Shown in pieces: positions 35,739-43,451 of a stretch of DNA of 64,000 nucleotides. The position numbers and the translations under genes were made by a program. Position 1 is the first letter of the stretch. Every line of letters starts with the position of its first letter. The stretch is taken from assembly GCF_002506585.1 (NCBI RefSeq), contig NZ_DAXW01000009.1, positions 345,072 to 409,071 on the forward strand, read 5' to 3'. The notes under the pieces are model-generated. The model worked only from the letters and a program-made list of their open reading frames with translations, had not been told where the DNA came from and made no database searches. This DNA is from Methanoculleus sp. UBA430 (lineage in GTDB: Archaea; Halobacteriota; Methanomicrobia; Methanomicrobiales; Methanoculleaceae).

Positions 35739-36830
35739 ATGAAATTCCAGCATGGAATGACCCTGATCCTCCTCCTGGCCCTCGCGACCGGGGTCTCGGC
35801 GACGGAGACTTCCCCCCCCACGTTCCCTCACGATTTCTGGGGCAGTGTGACGACCGACGGTGCCCCGGCACCCGCCGGGACCACTATCACTGCCACGATC
35901 GGGGAGACGACATACGGTTCGATCGTGACGACGAAAGCCGGGGAGTACGGCAGTTCCAGTCGGCATGAGGGAGGTCGCCTGGTGGTCAGTGCGACCGACG
36001 GCCATGCCGGGGAGACGATCACCTTCCTGGTCAACGGGCGGGCGGCGCGGGAGACGGCACCCTTCACACCGGACAGCACTACCTGCCTGGACCTCTCCGT
36101 TGCCGGGGGGAGCACGCCCACGCCCGGCAACGGCGGTAACGGCGGCGGCGGTGGAGGGTCGCAGGGGTCAACATCGACCCCCGCCCCGACCCAGTCCGCA
36201 CCGGTGACGTCCGTCGGGCAGGCATCCCTCCCCCTCTCGGAGACCGGCGAAGTCAGCGCACCGGTGACGGTCAGGACCGGCGACGGTGCCGGCTCGCTGA
36301 CTGTCGGCGAGGGGACGCGTGCCCGCGACAAAGACGGAAACCCGCTCGGCGAAGTGACCATAGCGCGCGCCGACGCCGCCGGGCTGCCACCGGCCCCCGG
36401 GGGGACGACAATCGGGTTTGCCCTCACCTGCGGACCGGCCGGCGCCACCTTCGACCCGCCGGCCACCCTCACCTACACACTCTCTGAGGAAGAGTGGGGG
36501 AGGAACGGCGACCCCGCCACCCTGCGGGTGATGTGGTACAACCCCGGGACCGGCGCTTGGCAGGAGGTCCCCGCAACCGTGGACCCGGCAACCCGGACCG
36601 TGACGGCGCGGGTCTCGCACTTCAGTCTCTTCGCCCTGACGTGGGCCGACGCACCCCCGGCGAAGGCGACCGCCGCACCGGCCGCCGCGACTCCCGGCGG
36701 TGAAACCCCGTCCGGACCCGGTTCGCAGCAGCCCAAAGACGGCGAAATTCCGTGGGTGCTCATCGCGGTCGGGGGCCTGGTCGCCGCCGGAAGTCTGGCG
36801 GCGGGATGGTACTTCCTCCGGAAGCGGTAA
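35739..36830 (+). CDS. Membrane-anchored surface protein, partner of the 1915-aa protein
   Basis: The ATG at 35739 lies 2 nt after the preceding stop. The 363-aa protein has a signal peptide (MTLILLLALATGVSA), a small strand domain (about 28-125) and a Gly/Ser/Thr/Pro stalk. A second domain (PVTVRTGDGAGSLTVGEGTR to YNPGTGAWQEVPATVDPATR) resembles the PGF-pre-PGF/ZU5-like region of methanogen surface proteins. After another Ala/Pro/Thr stalk come a membrane helix, IPWVLIAVGGLVAAGSLAAG, and WYFLRKR. It would therefore sit in the membrane with nearly all of its mass outside. Co-expression suggests it anchors or displays the giant neighbour. Confidence 0.85.
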   Translation: MKFQHGMTLILLLALATGVSATETSPPTFPHDFWGSVTTDGAPAPAGTTITATIGETTYGSIVTTKAGEYGSSSRHEGGRLVVSATDGHAGETITFLVNGRAARETAPFTPDSTTCLDLSVAGGSTPTPGNGGNGGGGGGSQGSTSTPAPTQSAPVTSVGQASLPLSETGEVSAPVTVRTGDGAGSLTVGEGTRARDKDGNPLGEVTIARADAAGLPPAPGGTTIGFALTCGPAGATFDPPATLTYTLSEEEWGRNGDPATLRVMWYNPGTGAWQEVPATVDPATRTVTARVSHFSLFALTWADAPPAKATAAPAAATPGGETPSGPGSQQPKDGEIPWVLIAVGGLVAAGSLAAGWYFLRKR

Positions 36831-36852
36831 CCCCGCACCCTCTTCTTCTTCG

Positions 36853-36872
36853 CCCCGGGAACGATCCCGGGG
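36853..36872 (+). terminator. GC-rich hairpin after the surface-protein pair
   Basis: CCCCGGGA (36853-36860) pairs with TCCCGGGG (36865-36872) around ACGA, 22 bp after the stop codon. A pyrimidine-rich run (TCTTCTTCTTC) lies just before it. It is probably the transcript end. Confidence 0.5.
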
Positions 36873-36900
36873 AATCTTTCAGGAACGTGGACCGAGGAGC

Positions 36901-37121
36901 CCCCCGGCTTAAGCCGAGGGAGGAATCGGCCTCACCATGTTCCCACACGCTTTCACGGCCCAACGAACGGTGGATGCTGCTCGCCACGATGGAGCGGTAC
37001 AATGCAGCCTGCAACGCCGCCTCGCCGGTTGCCTTTTTCTGAGCGGCAGTTTTCCAGCATCGGTTTGCAGAAGCGGCTGTATCGCCAGATCAACAAGGCG
37101 CTCGCCCCCACCAACGGTGTC
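36901..37121 (+). pseudogene. Relic of an IS200/IS605-type tnpB (OrfB), N-terminal part only
   Basis: In one frame, up to the TGA at 37040-37042, the DNA encodes PNERWMLLATMERYNAACNA then ASPVAFF. The next frame continues SERQFSSIGLQKRLYRQINK. Together these match the start of TnpB proteins, which usually read L-x-x-T-M-E-x-x-N-x-A-C-N, then F-S-x-x-x-L-Q-K-x-x-Y. The frame changes by one base at a run of five T (37034-37038) and the homology stops by about 37120, so the gene is dead. Just upstream, CCCCCGGCTTAAGCCGAGGG (36901-36920) is the kind of hairpin found at IS605-family ends. No other part of the element is seen. Confidence 0.72.
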
Positions 37122-37141
37122 CGGGCCGGGTCCTGCGGCCC

Positions 37142-37501
37142 TTATTCGGTATCCCCTGACGGTGTGTCGAGTTCGGCAAGAATTGCCTGCACTCGTGGTT
37201 CGAGGGCCGTGACCTCGTTCTGGAGAATATTCCAGACGATCCTCCAGTCGACCTCAAAATAAGCATGAATCAACTTGTCCCGTGAACCGGCAATCAGCCG
37301 CCAGGGAATCTCCGGGTATTGTTCTTTCAGGGGTTCGGAGATGTTCTTCGTCGCTTCCCCGATGATCTCGATGGAGCGGACGATTGCACGTTGCCGCACC
37401 GGATCCGCAAGCAGCCTCTCATACGTCAGTTCCCTGCCGACTTCACGGAGAAATGCAATCTCGTCCGCGATGTGCCGAAGAAAGAGATCGTCACGCCTCA
37501 C
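37142..37501 (-). CDS. hepT: HepT-like HEPN toxin
   Basis: I place the start at GTG 37501, which overlaps the antitoxin gene by 11 nt and gives 119 aa, the normal HepT length. A longer frame upstream is antitoxin sequence in the wrong frame. The motif R-x4-H in SRDKLIHAYFEVDW is the HEPN ribonuclease signature. The preceding ATKNISEPLKEQYPEIPWRL is typical of HepT. In known type VII pairs, MntA adds AMP groups to HepT near this motif and so neutralises it. The gene ends just inside the border of the tnpB relic. Confidence 0.85.
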   Translation of the reverse strand: MRRDDLFLRHIADEIAFLREVGRELTYERLLADPVRQRAIVRSIEIIGEATKNISEPLKEQYPEIPWRLIAGSRDKLIHAYFEVDWRIVWNILQNEVTALEPRVQAILAELDTPSGDTE

Positions 37502-37811
37502 ACCAGACGACCTCCTTCTCGATATACGATCGGAGATGTCGGCTGAGCCCCTGCTCGGTGACGAGGTCCACCCGGCGGCAAAAGAGGTCCTCAAGGTAGA
37601 ACGCGAGTTCCATGAAGTTCCGGAACGTCGTCTGTCCGGGTGCAAACTCGACCAGCACATCCACATCGCTCTCGGGCCGGTCTTCGCCGCGGGCGGTCGA
37701 TCCGAAGAGGCCGATCTTCGCCACGCCGAACCGCTCCCGGAGCAGCGGGAGTGCTTCTTCCAGCCTGTCAACGAAGATGCTCTTCTTCTCCCGGCGGACC
37801 TGAGCTTCCAT
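37491..37811 (-). CDS. mntA: MntA-like nucleotidyltransferase antitoxin
   Basis: The ATG at 37811 gives 106 aa. The nucleotidyltransferase motif appears as GLFGSTARGEDRPESDVDVL, that is GS-x10-D-x-D with both metal-binding aspartates. This is the minimal MNT fold that AMPylates HepT. Its stop lies inside the start of hepT, so the two are co-translated, antitoxin first, as usual for the pair. Confidence 0.88.
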   Translation of the reverse strand: MEAQVRREKKSIFVDRLEEALPLLRERFGVAKIGLFGSTARGEDRPESDVDVLVEFAPGQTTFRNFMELAFYLEDLFCRRVDLVTEQGLSRHLRSYIEKEVVWCEA

Positions 37812-38107
37812 ACGGGTTCTGCTCCCTCCTGATCGTACCTGGGAGCGAGGAGATGATGAAGATTGCCCTACGGGGGCAGGAGATGAGTATCGGGACTTCT
37901 TTCTTGATTTGATCGTCTGACGCACGCTGTTCTTGCATTGTCAGCGGAGAGCTCGTTCCAGTGGGTAACATATAGTTCTTCACCCGGCAGTACAGATGGG
38001 GTTCAACAAATCCGTATAATGAAGTACTGAGACCGATTCCGGGAAAGCCTCCGAACGGCCCGGAGGCTTCCCCCGGCACCCCCCGGGCATGGTAACCCCG
38101 CACCCCC
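37812..38107. other. Intergenic region, nothing recognisable
   Basis: Just under 300 bp between the antitoxin start and the stop of the nucleoside-recognition gene. It must hold the promoter of the toxin-antitoxin pair. A moderately AT-rich patch near 37900-38030 is the only structure I see. Confidence 0.4.
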
Positions 38108-39043
38108 TCATAACACAACCATCACCAGCGCAACCGTGACCACCTTCGCGGCCATGCTTGCCGCGTACGTGACCAGCGCAATTTTGACGCCGAGCCGGCC
38201 GAAGAGCGAGAGGTAGAGCGGCACAGAGTACTTGACGTAGATCATGGTGATGACCACCATGCTTCCGAGGACGAGCGTGACGAGCGCCGTCTCGAGCGTG
38301 AGGATACCCCCATCCAGCAGGGATGCAACGATCGCGTAGCCCGCCGAAAAATGGACGAACTGGGCTACGAGCGCCGCAGCGCTCTCGCCGGGGAGACCGA
38401 TGGCCCGGAGGAGGGGGTCGAACGCGGCGGCGACGCCATCCATAACGCCCGTCGCGGTGAGGAGAGAAAAAACGAGCAGCGCGGCCAGGGTGACGGGCAC
38501 GACCCGCCGGAGCGTCGGGACCGCCCTCCTGCACCCGGCAAGGACGACCTCCCGGGTGAGCGCAAGAGCGGCCGTGGGTGCGGGAGGGACCGGGGCCGGC
38601 GCGCGCCCGGGGGCGGCGAGGAACCGGCGACTGTAGAGGAGGGCAAAAAGTGCCTGCATGCCGCTCGATAAGAGATTCAGCCCGGTGTAGATCCCCCCGA
38701 CAACGGGGCCGAGGAGGATCAGGGCTGCTGGGAGCTGGACGCGGAAGAGCGACTCCCCGAGCACCACCGGGAAGGAGCCCATGATGAGCACCGGGATCAC
38801 CTCCCGCTCCGTCACCTTCCCGTCGCGGTAGTACTCGGCAAGCATCGACTTTCCCGCCGTGGCGTTGACCCCCATCGCGACGACAGAAAGGACACACGCA
38901 TCGGAGAGGCCGGAAACCCTGCAGAACGGCCCGGTGAACGACGAAAGCCGGGCAAAGATCCCGGTCTCGGCAAGGATGTTCGCAAGGACGATCCCGACCG
39001 TGACCAGCAGGACGGCGTTCACCGCAGAGGTGATCACCAGCAT
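38108..39043 (-). CDS. Nucleoside-recognition (Gate) domain membrane protein
   Basis: The 311-aa protein has about eight membrane segments and two copies of the Gate/nucleoside-recognition pattern. One is near residues 10-130 (VSGLSDACVLSVVAMGVNA, AEYYRDGKVTEREVIPVLI) and one near 190-300 (AIGLPGESAAALVAQFVHFS). These proteins resemble SpoVM/YjiH and FeoB gate regions and are membrane-bound with uncertain transport function. It is a single gene with a candidate operator 60 bp upstream. A few N-terminal codons are uncertain. Confidence 0.82.
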   Translation of the reverse strand: MLVITSAVNAVLLVTVGIVLANILAETGIFARLSSFTGPFCRVSGLSDACVLSVVAMGVNATAGKSMLAEYYRDGKVTEREVIPVLIMGSFPVVLGESLFRVQLPAALILLGPVVGGIYTGLNLLSSGMQALFALLYSRRFLAAPGRAPAPVPPAPTAALALTREVVLAGCRRAVPTLRRVVPVTLAALLVFSLLTATGVMDGVAAAFDPLLRAIGLPGESAAALVAQFVHFSAGYAIVASLLDGGILTLETALVTLVLGSMVVITMIYVKYSVPLYLSLFGRLGVKIALVTYAASMAAKVVTVALVMVVL

Positions 39044-39464
39044 GGCAAATCCTGCCTTCCCCTATCCCTGCCATTCATTCCCAATACTCCCGGATGCACC
39101 AAAGGTAATACGATATATTATAAAATAAATCATAAGTATTACCATCTGTGACTGTCGATACGCATCACGGGCGCGACGGACAGAGCACCACAACGTGCCC
39201 AAGGAACATGTCTTCCCCCGAAAACAGCCGGGGTCGCTCTCCTGACCCCGTGACCGGTTCGGGTCATCGTCCCACCACCGTTGAGGGAGCCTCTGAGAAG
39301 TCGGGGTCGCATGCCCGGCCGAAATTACCGGAATGCCACGAATTTCACGTAGGATGGTGTACGCATATTTATACATCAGAAATGCAAACACTGAACTCGA
39401 TCAGTTTTTTGGGGCGGCCACGGTACCTGGCCCCTCATGGCAATAACCTGCCGGATTGTGGAAG
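39044..39464. other. Divergent intergenic region, no gene
   Basis: It carries the promoter of the Gate-domain gene on the left and that of the asparagine-synthetase-like gene on the right (TATA-like CATATTTATACATC near 39363-39376). The middle is GC-rich with no convincing frame. The distance from the right TATA box to the coding start implies a leader of about 70 nt. Confidence 0.4.
39104..39143. promoter_or_regulatory. Inverted repeat GGTAATAC/GTATTACC around an AT-rich core
   Basis: Perfect 8-bp arms at 39104-39111 and 39136-39143 enclose 24 bp that are almost purely A/T and include TATATTATAAAATAAAT. The site is 61 bp upstream of the Gate-domain start, so it fits a repressor site overlapping its promoter. 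Confidence 0.4.
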
Positions 39465-40472
39465 ATGCCTGATATGAACCTGAAGGGCTGGATAGAACGT
39501 GACGGAGTGCGCCTCACCCCCGCCGATGTAGAGCAGATGCTCGAAGCGGGACCCAACGCGCTCAATGGGTGCGGCGGCGAGTTCCTGCTCGACTGGGACG
39601 ACTGCATCGCCCGCGACGCCCTCGGCATCATGCCCGGCCCGGTCCCGCCGGGAACCGTATGCTGCGGCGGGCGCGAGGTCGCCCGGGTAGCCCCCGACCC
39701 GCCGCCCTGCACGCTTGAGGAGGCGATCGTCACCGCGGTCGATCTCCGACGCGACGAGGGGGTGGTAGCGTTTTCCGGCGGCGTCGACTCGGCCCTCATC
39801 GCCGCCCTCGCCCGCCTCCCCTGTGTGACGGTAGGGATCGAAGGGTCGCACGACATCGCGTGGGCGGCGAAGGCCGCCCGGATGATGGGGCTTGACCTTG
39901 AGATCGTCTCACCGACCGGGGACGAGGTTGCGGAGGCCCTTCGCCGGGTGGTCCGGGTGATCCCCGATCCGACAAACCCCCTCGAGGTCTCGATCGCAAC
40001 GACCCTCTTCTTCGCCGCCGCATGGGCGGGAGAGCACGGCCATACCCGGATCCTCGCCGGGCAGGGGGCGGACGAACTCTTCGGCGGCTACGCCCGCTAT
40101 CTCTCCTCACCGGACCTCGCGGCGGAACTCGAACGGGACATCGTGGACCTCGGCCGCCAGGGAGCACGGGACCAGGCCGTGGCGGCACTGCATGCGGCGT
40201 ACTTCTCAATGCCCTACCGCGATGTCAGGGTGGTGCGCGCTGCGCAGGCGATCCCGGCTGCGGAGAGGGTGCGCGCCGGGGTGCGAAAATACCCGCTGCG
40301 GGAGGTCGCAGAACGGCACATCCCGGCCGAGATTGCCCGGGCCGAGAAGAAAGCGATGCAGTACGGGAGCGGAATCTGGCGGATGATACAGCGACTCGCA
40401 CGGACAAACGGTTATAAAAAGTCGGTACAAGGGTACTTAACGGAGATCAGTAGGGCGGAACATGATTACTGA
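39465..40472 (+). CDS. Asparagine-synthetase-like ATP pyrophosphatase with reduced glutaminase domain
   Basis: The protein (335 aa from ATG 39465; a second ATG at 39474 has GGAAG at better spacing) has the PP-loop VVAFSGGVDSALIAALA near 105-120. It also has the synthetase phrases AGQGADELFGGYARYLSS and VRKYPLREVAERHIP of AsnB-type enzymes. The usual N-terminal glutaminase domain is almost gone: no catalytic Cys2, and only its last strand survives (GGEFLLDWDDCIARDALGIMPG read as its counterpart of ARD-x-x-G-x-K-P). It may use ammonia or act on a different substrate. The 3' end overlaps gatC by 11 nt, linking it to tRNA-dependent amidation genes. Confidence 0.85.
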   Translation: MPDMNLKGWIERDGVRLTPADVEQMLEAGPNALNGCGGEFLLDWDDCIARDALGIMPGPVPPGTVCCGGREVARVAPDPPPCTLEEAIVTAVDLRRDEGVVAFSGGVDSALIAALARLPCVTVGIEGSHDIAWAAKAARMMGLDLEIVSPTGDEVAEALRRVVRVIPDPTNPLEVSIATTLFFAAAWAGEHGHTRILAGQGADELFGGYARYLSSPDLAAELERDIVDLGRQGARDQAVAALHAAYFSMPYRDVRVVRAAQAIPAAERVRAGVRKYPLREVAERHIPAEIARAEKKAMQYGSGIWRMIQRLARTNGYKKSVQGYLTEISRAEHDY

Positions 40473-40731
40473 GAGCGATATTGAACGTATAGCAGAACTT
40501 GCGGATATCGGCATATCAAAAGATGAGGTGCCGGAGTTCACCACCCAGTTCAACGCAATCCTCGACTACTTCGAGGTTCTCGACGCTGTGGAGGGCGAGA
40601 GCGCCCCGGTCGTCGGGATCACGAACGTCTTCCGGGAGGACGAGCCCCGGCCCTGCCTCACGCAGGAGGCGGCCATCGGAAACGCGGGGTCAATCGAGAA
40701 CGGGTTCATCAAGGCGCCGAGGGTGATGTGA
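40462..40731 (+). CDS. gatC: Asp/Glu-tRNA amidotransferase subunit C
   Basis: The 89-aa protein matches GatC, with the typical core PEFTTQFNAILDYFEVLDAV and, after it, TNVFREDEPRPCLTQEAA. GatC wraps around GatA and GatB and stabilises the amidotransferase. It overlaps the upstream gene by 11 nt and its stop touches the GTG of gatA. Confidence 0.93.
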   Translation: MITESDIERIAELADIGISKDEVPEFTTQFNAILDYFEVLDAVEGESAPVVGITNVFREDEPRPCLTQEAAIGNAGSIENGFIKAPRVM

Positions 40732-42033
40732 GTGGCGGGAACCCTGCACTTCTCGCCTGACGACCGGTGCAACGCGTTCATCACCACCTGTAAAGAAGCG
40801 CCGTTTTCCGACGGCACGCTCGCCGGCGTCGCCGTCGCGGTCAAGGACAACATATCGACGGCAGGGATACAGACCACCTGCGGGTCGAGGATCCTCAAGG
40901 GCTACGTCCCGCCCTACGACGCCCACGTCGTAGGACTCCTCAGGCAGGCGGGGGCCGCCATTGTCGGCAAGACCAATATGGACGAGTTCGGCATGGGCTC
41001 CACCACCGAGACGAGCGCCTTCGGCCCCACCAGGAACCCGGCGGACCCGTCAAGGGTTCCCGGCGGATCGTCCGGCGGGAGCGCGGCCGCCATCGCCGCG
41101 GGCCTCGTCCCGATGGCGCTCGGCACCGATACCGGCGGCTCGATCCGGTGCCCGGCAGCGTTCTGCGGAATCGTAGGTCTCAAGCCCACCTACGGCCGGG
41201 TCTCCCGCTACGGCCTCATCGCTTACGCAAACTCCCTCGAGCAGATCGGGCCGATGGCACGGACGGTGGAGGACGTATCGAGGCTGATGTCGGTGATCGC
41301 GAAGTACGACCCCCGCGACTCGACGATGCTCGATCGCCCGTACGATCACCGCCCCTCGGCCGATATCGCCGGCCTCCGGGTCGGGGTGCCGGAAGAGTAC
41401 TTCGGCGAGGGTGTTGACCCCCGCGTCGCGGAGACGGTCCAGAACGCCATCGGTGTCCTCGAGGGGCTCGGGGCCAGCACGGTGCCGGTGAGCATCCCCG
41501 GCATGCGCTACGCCCTTGCCGCTTATTACGTCATCTGCACGAGCGAAGCCTCCTCGAACCTCGCCCGGTTCGACGGTGTCCGCTACGGCCCGGCGGTCGA
41601 CACGAGGAAGTCCTGGCACGAGGCCTACCAGGACCTCCGGCAGGAGTTGTTCGGGCCTGAGGTCCGGCGCCGGATCATGCTCGGCACGTTCGCTCTCTCG
41701 GCGGGCTACGCCGGCAGGTACTACGCGAAGGCTCAGGTGGCCCGCCGCAACATCAGCCAGGACTTCGAACGGGCCCTCCGCGAGGTTGATATCATCGCCG
41801 GACCGACGATGCCGACGGTCGCCTTCCGCCTCGGCGAGAAGACCGACCCGCTCTCGATGTATCTCTCCGACATCCTCACGGTGCCGGCGAACCTCGCCGG
41901 GATCCCGGCGATATCGGTCCCATGCGGCAGGGTGGACAGCCTCCCCGTGGGGCTCCAGTTGATGGGTAGGCAGTTTGAAGACGAGCGCGTCGTCGATGTT
42001 GCCTATGCCTACGAGCAGGAGGTGAAGGCATGA
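40732..42033 (+). CDS. gatA: Asp/Glu-tRNA amidotransferase subunit A
   Basis: The 433-aa amidase releases ammonia from glutamine for GatB. The amidase signature GGSSGGSAAAIAAGLVPMAL (near 103-122) contains catalytic serines; the partnering Ser and Lys (VAVKDN near 37) complete the Ser-Ser-Lys triad. The start is GTG, immediately after the gatC stop (TGAGTG). In archaea GatCAB mainly makes Asn-tRNA(Asn), while GatDE makes Gln-tRNA(Gln). Confidence 0.96.
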   Translation: MAGTLHFSPDDRCNAFITTCKEAPFSDGTLAGVAVAVKDNISTAGIQTTCGSRILKGYVPPYDAHVVGLLRQAGAAIVGKTNMDEFGMGSTTETSAFGPTRNPADPSRVPGGSSGGSAAAIAAGLVPMALGTDTGGSIRCPAAFCGIVGLKPTYGRVSRYGLIAYANSLEQIGPMARTVEDVSRLMSVIAKYDPRDSTMLDRPYDHRPSADIAGLRVGVPEEYFGEGVDPRVAETVQNAIGVLEGLGASTVPVSIPGMRYALAAYYVICTSEASSNLARFDGVRYGPAVDTRKSWHEAYQDLRQELFGPEVRRRIMLGTFALSAGYAGRYYAKAQVARRNISQDFERALREVDIIAGPTMPTVAFRLGEKTDPLSMYLSDILTVPANLAGIPAISVPCGRVDSLPVGLQLMGRQFEDERVVDVAYAYEQEVKA

Positions 42034-43445
42034 AGACGATCGTCGGCCTTGAGATCCACGTCCAGCTCGCGACGGCGACGAAGCTCTTCTGCGGGTGCTC
42101 GACAGACTACCGGGACGACGAACCCAACACCCACTGCTGTCCCATCTGCCTCGGCCTGCCCGGAGCGCTCCCGCGCCTGAACAGGAAGGCGGTCGAGTAC
42201 GGCCTCCGGGTGGCAAAAGCCCTCGATATGAAGGTTCCAGAAGAGTCGGAGTTCGCCCGGAAGAACTACTTCTATCCCGACCTCCCGAAGGCCTACCAGG
42301 TTACCCAGTACGACAAACCGCTCGCGATCGAGGGGACCGTCGAGATCGAGGACGACGAGGGGCACGAGAAGCTCGTCCGGATCACCCGGGTTCACCTCGA
42401 GGAGGACCCCGGAAGACTTGTTCACGTCGCCGGCGGCGCGAAGTACTCGCTCGTCGACTATAATCGGTCGGGGATACCTCTCCTTGAGATCGTCACCGAA
42501 CCGGATATGCGGTCCCCGCAGGAAGCCCGCCGGTTCCTCAACAAACTCAGGACGATCCTCGAGTACCTGGGGGTCTTTGACGGTGACCGGGAGGGGTCTC
42601 TCCGTGTTGACGCGAACATATCGCTCGAGGGCTCCGAGCGGGTCGAGGTCAAGAACATCTCCTCCTACAAGGGCGTCGAGAAGGCCCTCACCTTCGAGGT
42701 GACCCGGCAGAAGAACCTGCTCCGGCGCGGGCAGAAGGTGACGAGAGAGACCCGGCACTTCATGGAAGGGCGGGGGATCACCACCTCCGCCCGCAGCAAG
42801 GAGGAGGAGCACGACTACCGCTACTTCCCGGAGCCCGACCTGCGGCCGCTCCGTGTTGCGGGATGGGTCGCAGAGATCGATCTCCCCGAACTGCCCGTCG
42901 CCCGGAAGAACCGGTTCATGGCGCAGTATGGCATATCGCTCAACCATGCCCGGACCCTGACCGGCGACCCGAAACTTGCCGACTTCTATGAAGAGGTCGC
43001 TCACATCGACCCGGTCCTCGCCGCCACCTGGGTGGCCGACACCCTCCTTGGGGAGCTCAACTACCGCGACATGAGCATCGCCGCCGTCCCGGCCGACCGT
43101 ATCGCAGAACTCCTCGCGCTTCTGCGATCGGAGACCGTCACTGATGCGGCCGGCACCCAGGTACTGCGAGAGATGCTCGATGCCTGTGCAGCCGGGAGCC
43201 CCTGCGAGCGGCCCGCCGATATCGTGGAGCGCGCAGGGCTCAGCAAGGCCACAGGAGGCGAGTTCACCGCGATCGTGCAGAAGATAGTCGCCGCAAACCC
43301 GCAGGCGGTCGAAGATTACCGGATCGGCAAGAAGGGAGCCCTGAACTTCCTCGTCGGGCAGGTGATGAAGGAGACCCGGGGCAGGGCGGACCCGCGGGAA
43401 CTCGGGAAGATCGTATCCGAAATTATCGAGACAGGCGGGGTGTAA
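42030..43445 (+). CDS. gatB: Asp/Glu-tRNA amidotransferase subunit B
   Basis: The 471-aa protein begins MKTIVGLEIHVQLATATKLF, the standard GatB start. It has the zinc-site cysteines (CGCSTDYRDDEPNTHCCPIC), the kinase-like phrase LVDYNRSGIPLLEIVTEPDM and a C-terminal YqeY/tail domain. It activates the misacylated Asp (or Glu) on the tRNA and amidates it with ammonia channelled from GatA. It overlaps gatA by 4 nt. Confidence 0.97.
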   Translation: MKTIVGLEIHVQLATATKLFCGCSTDYRDDEPNTHCCPICLGLPGALPRLNRKAVEYGLRVAKALDMKVPEESEFARKNYFYPDLPKAYQVTQYDKPLAIEGTVEIEDDEGHEKLVRITRVHLEEDPGRLVHVAGGAKYSLVDYNRSGIPLLEIVTEPDMRSPQEARRFLNKLRTILEYLGVFDGDREGSLRVDANISLEGSERVEVKNISSYKGVEKALTFEVTRQKNLLRRGQKVTRETRHFMEGRGITTSARSKEEEHDYRYFPEPDLRPLRVAGWVAEIDLPELPVARKNRFMAQYGISLNHARTLTGDPKLADFYEEVAHIDPVLAATWVADTLLGELNYRDMSIAAVPADRIAELLALLRSETVTDAAGTQVLREMLDACAAGSPCERPADIVERAGLSKATGGEFTAIVQKIVAANPQAVEDYRIGKKGALNFLVGQVMKETRGRADPRELGKIVSEIIETGGV

Positions 43446-43451
43446 TCCGCA

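Noticed and set aside
39062..39391. 109-codon minus-strand frame upstream of the Gate-domain gene
   Set aside because: It runs through the AT-rich promoter and inverted repeat and has no homology or start signal.
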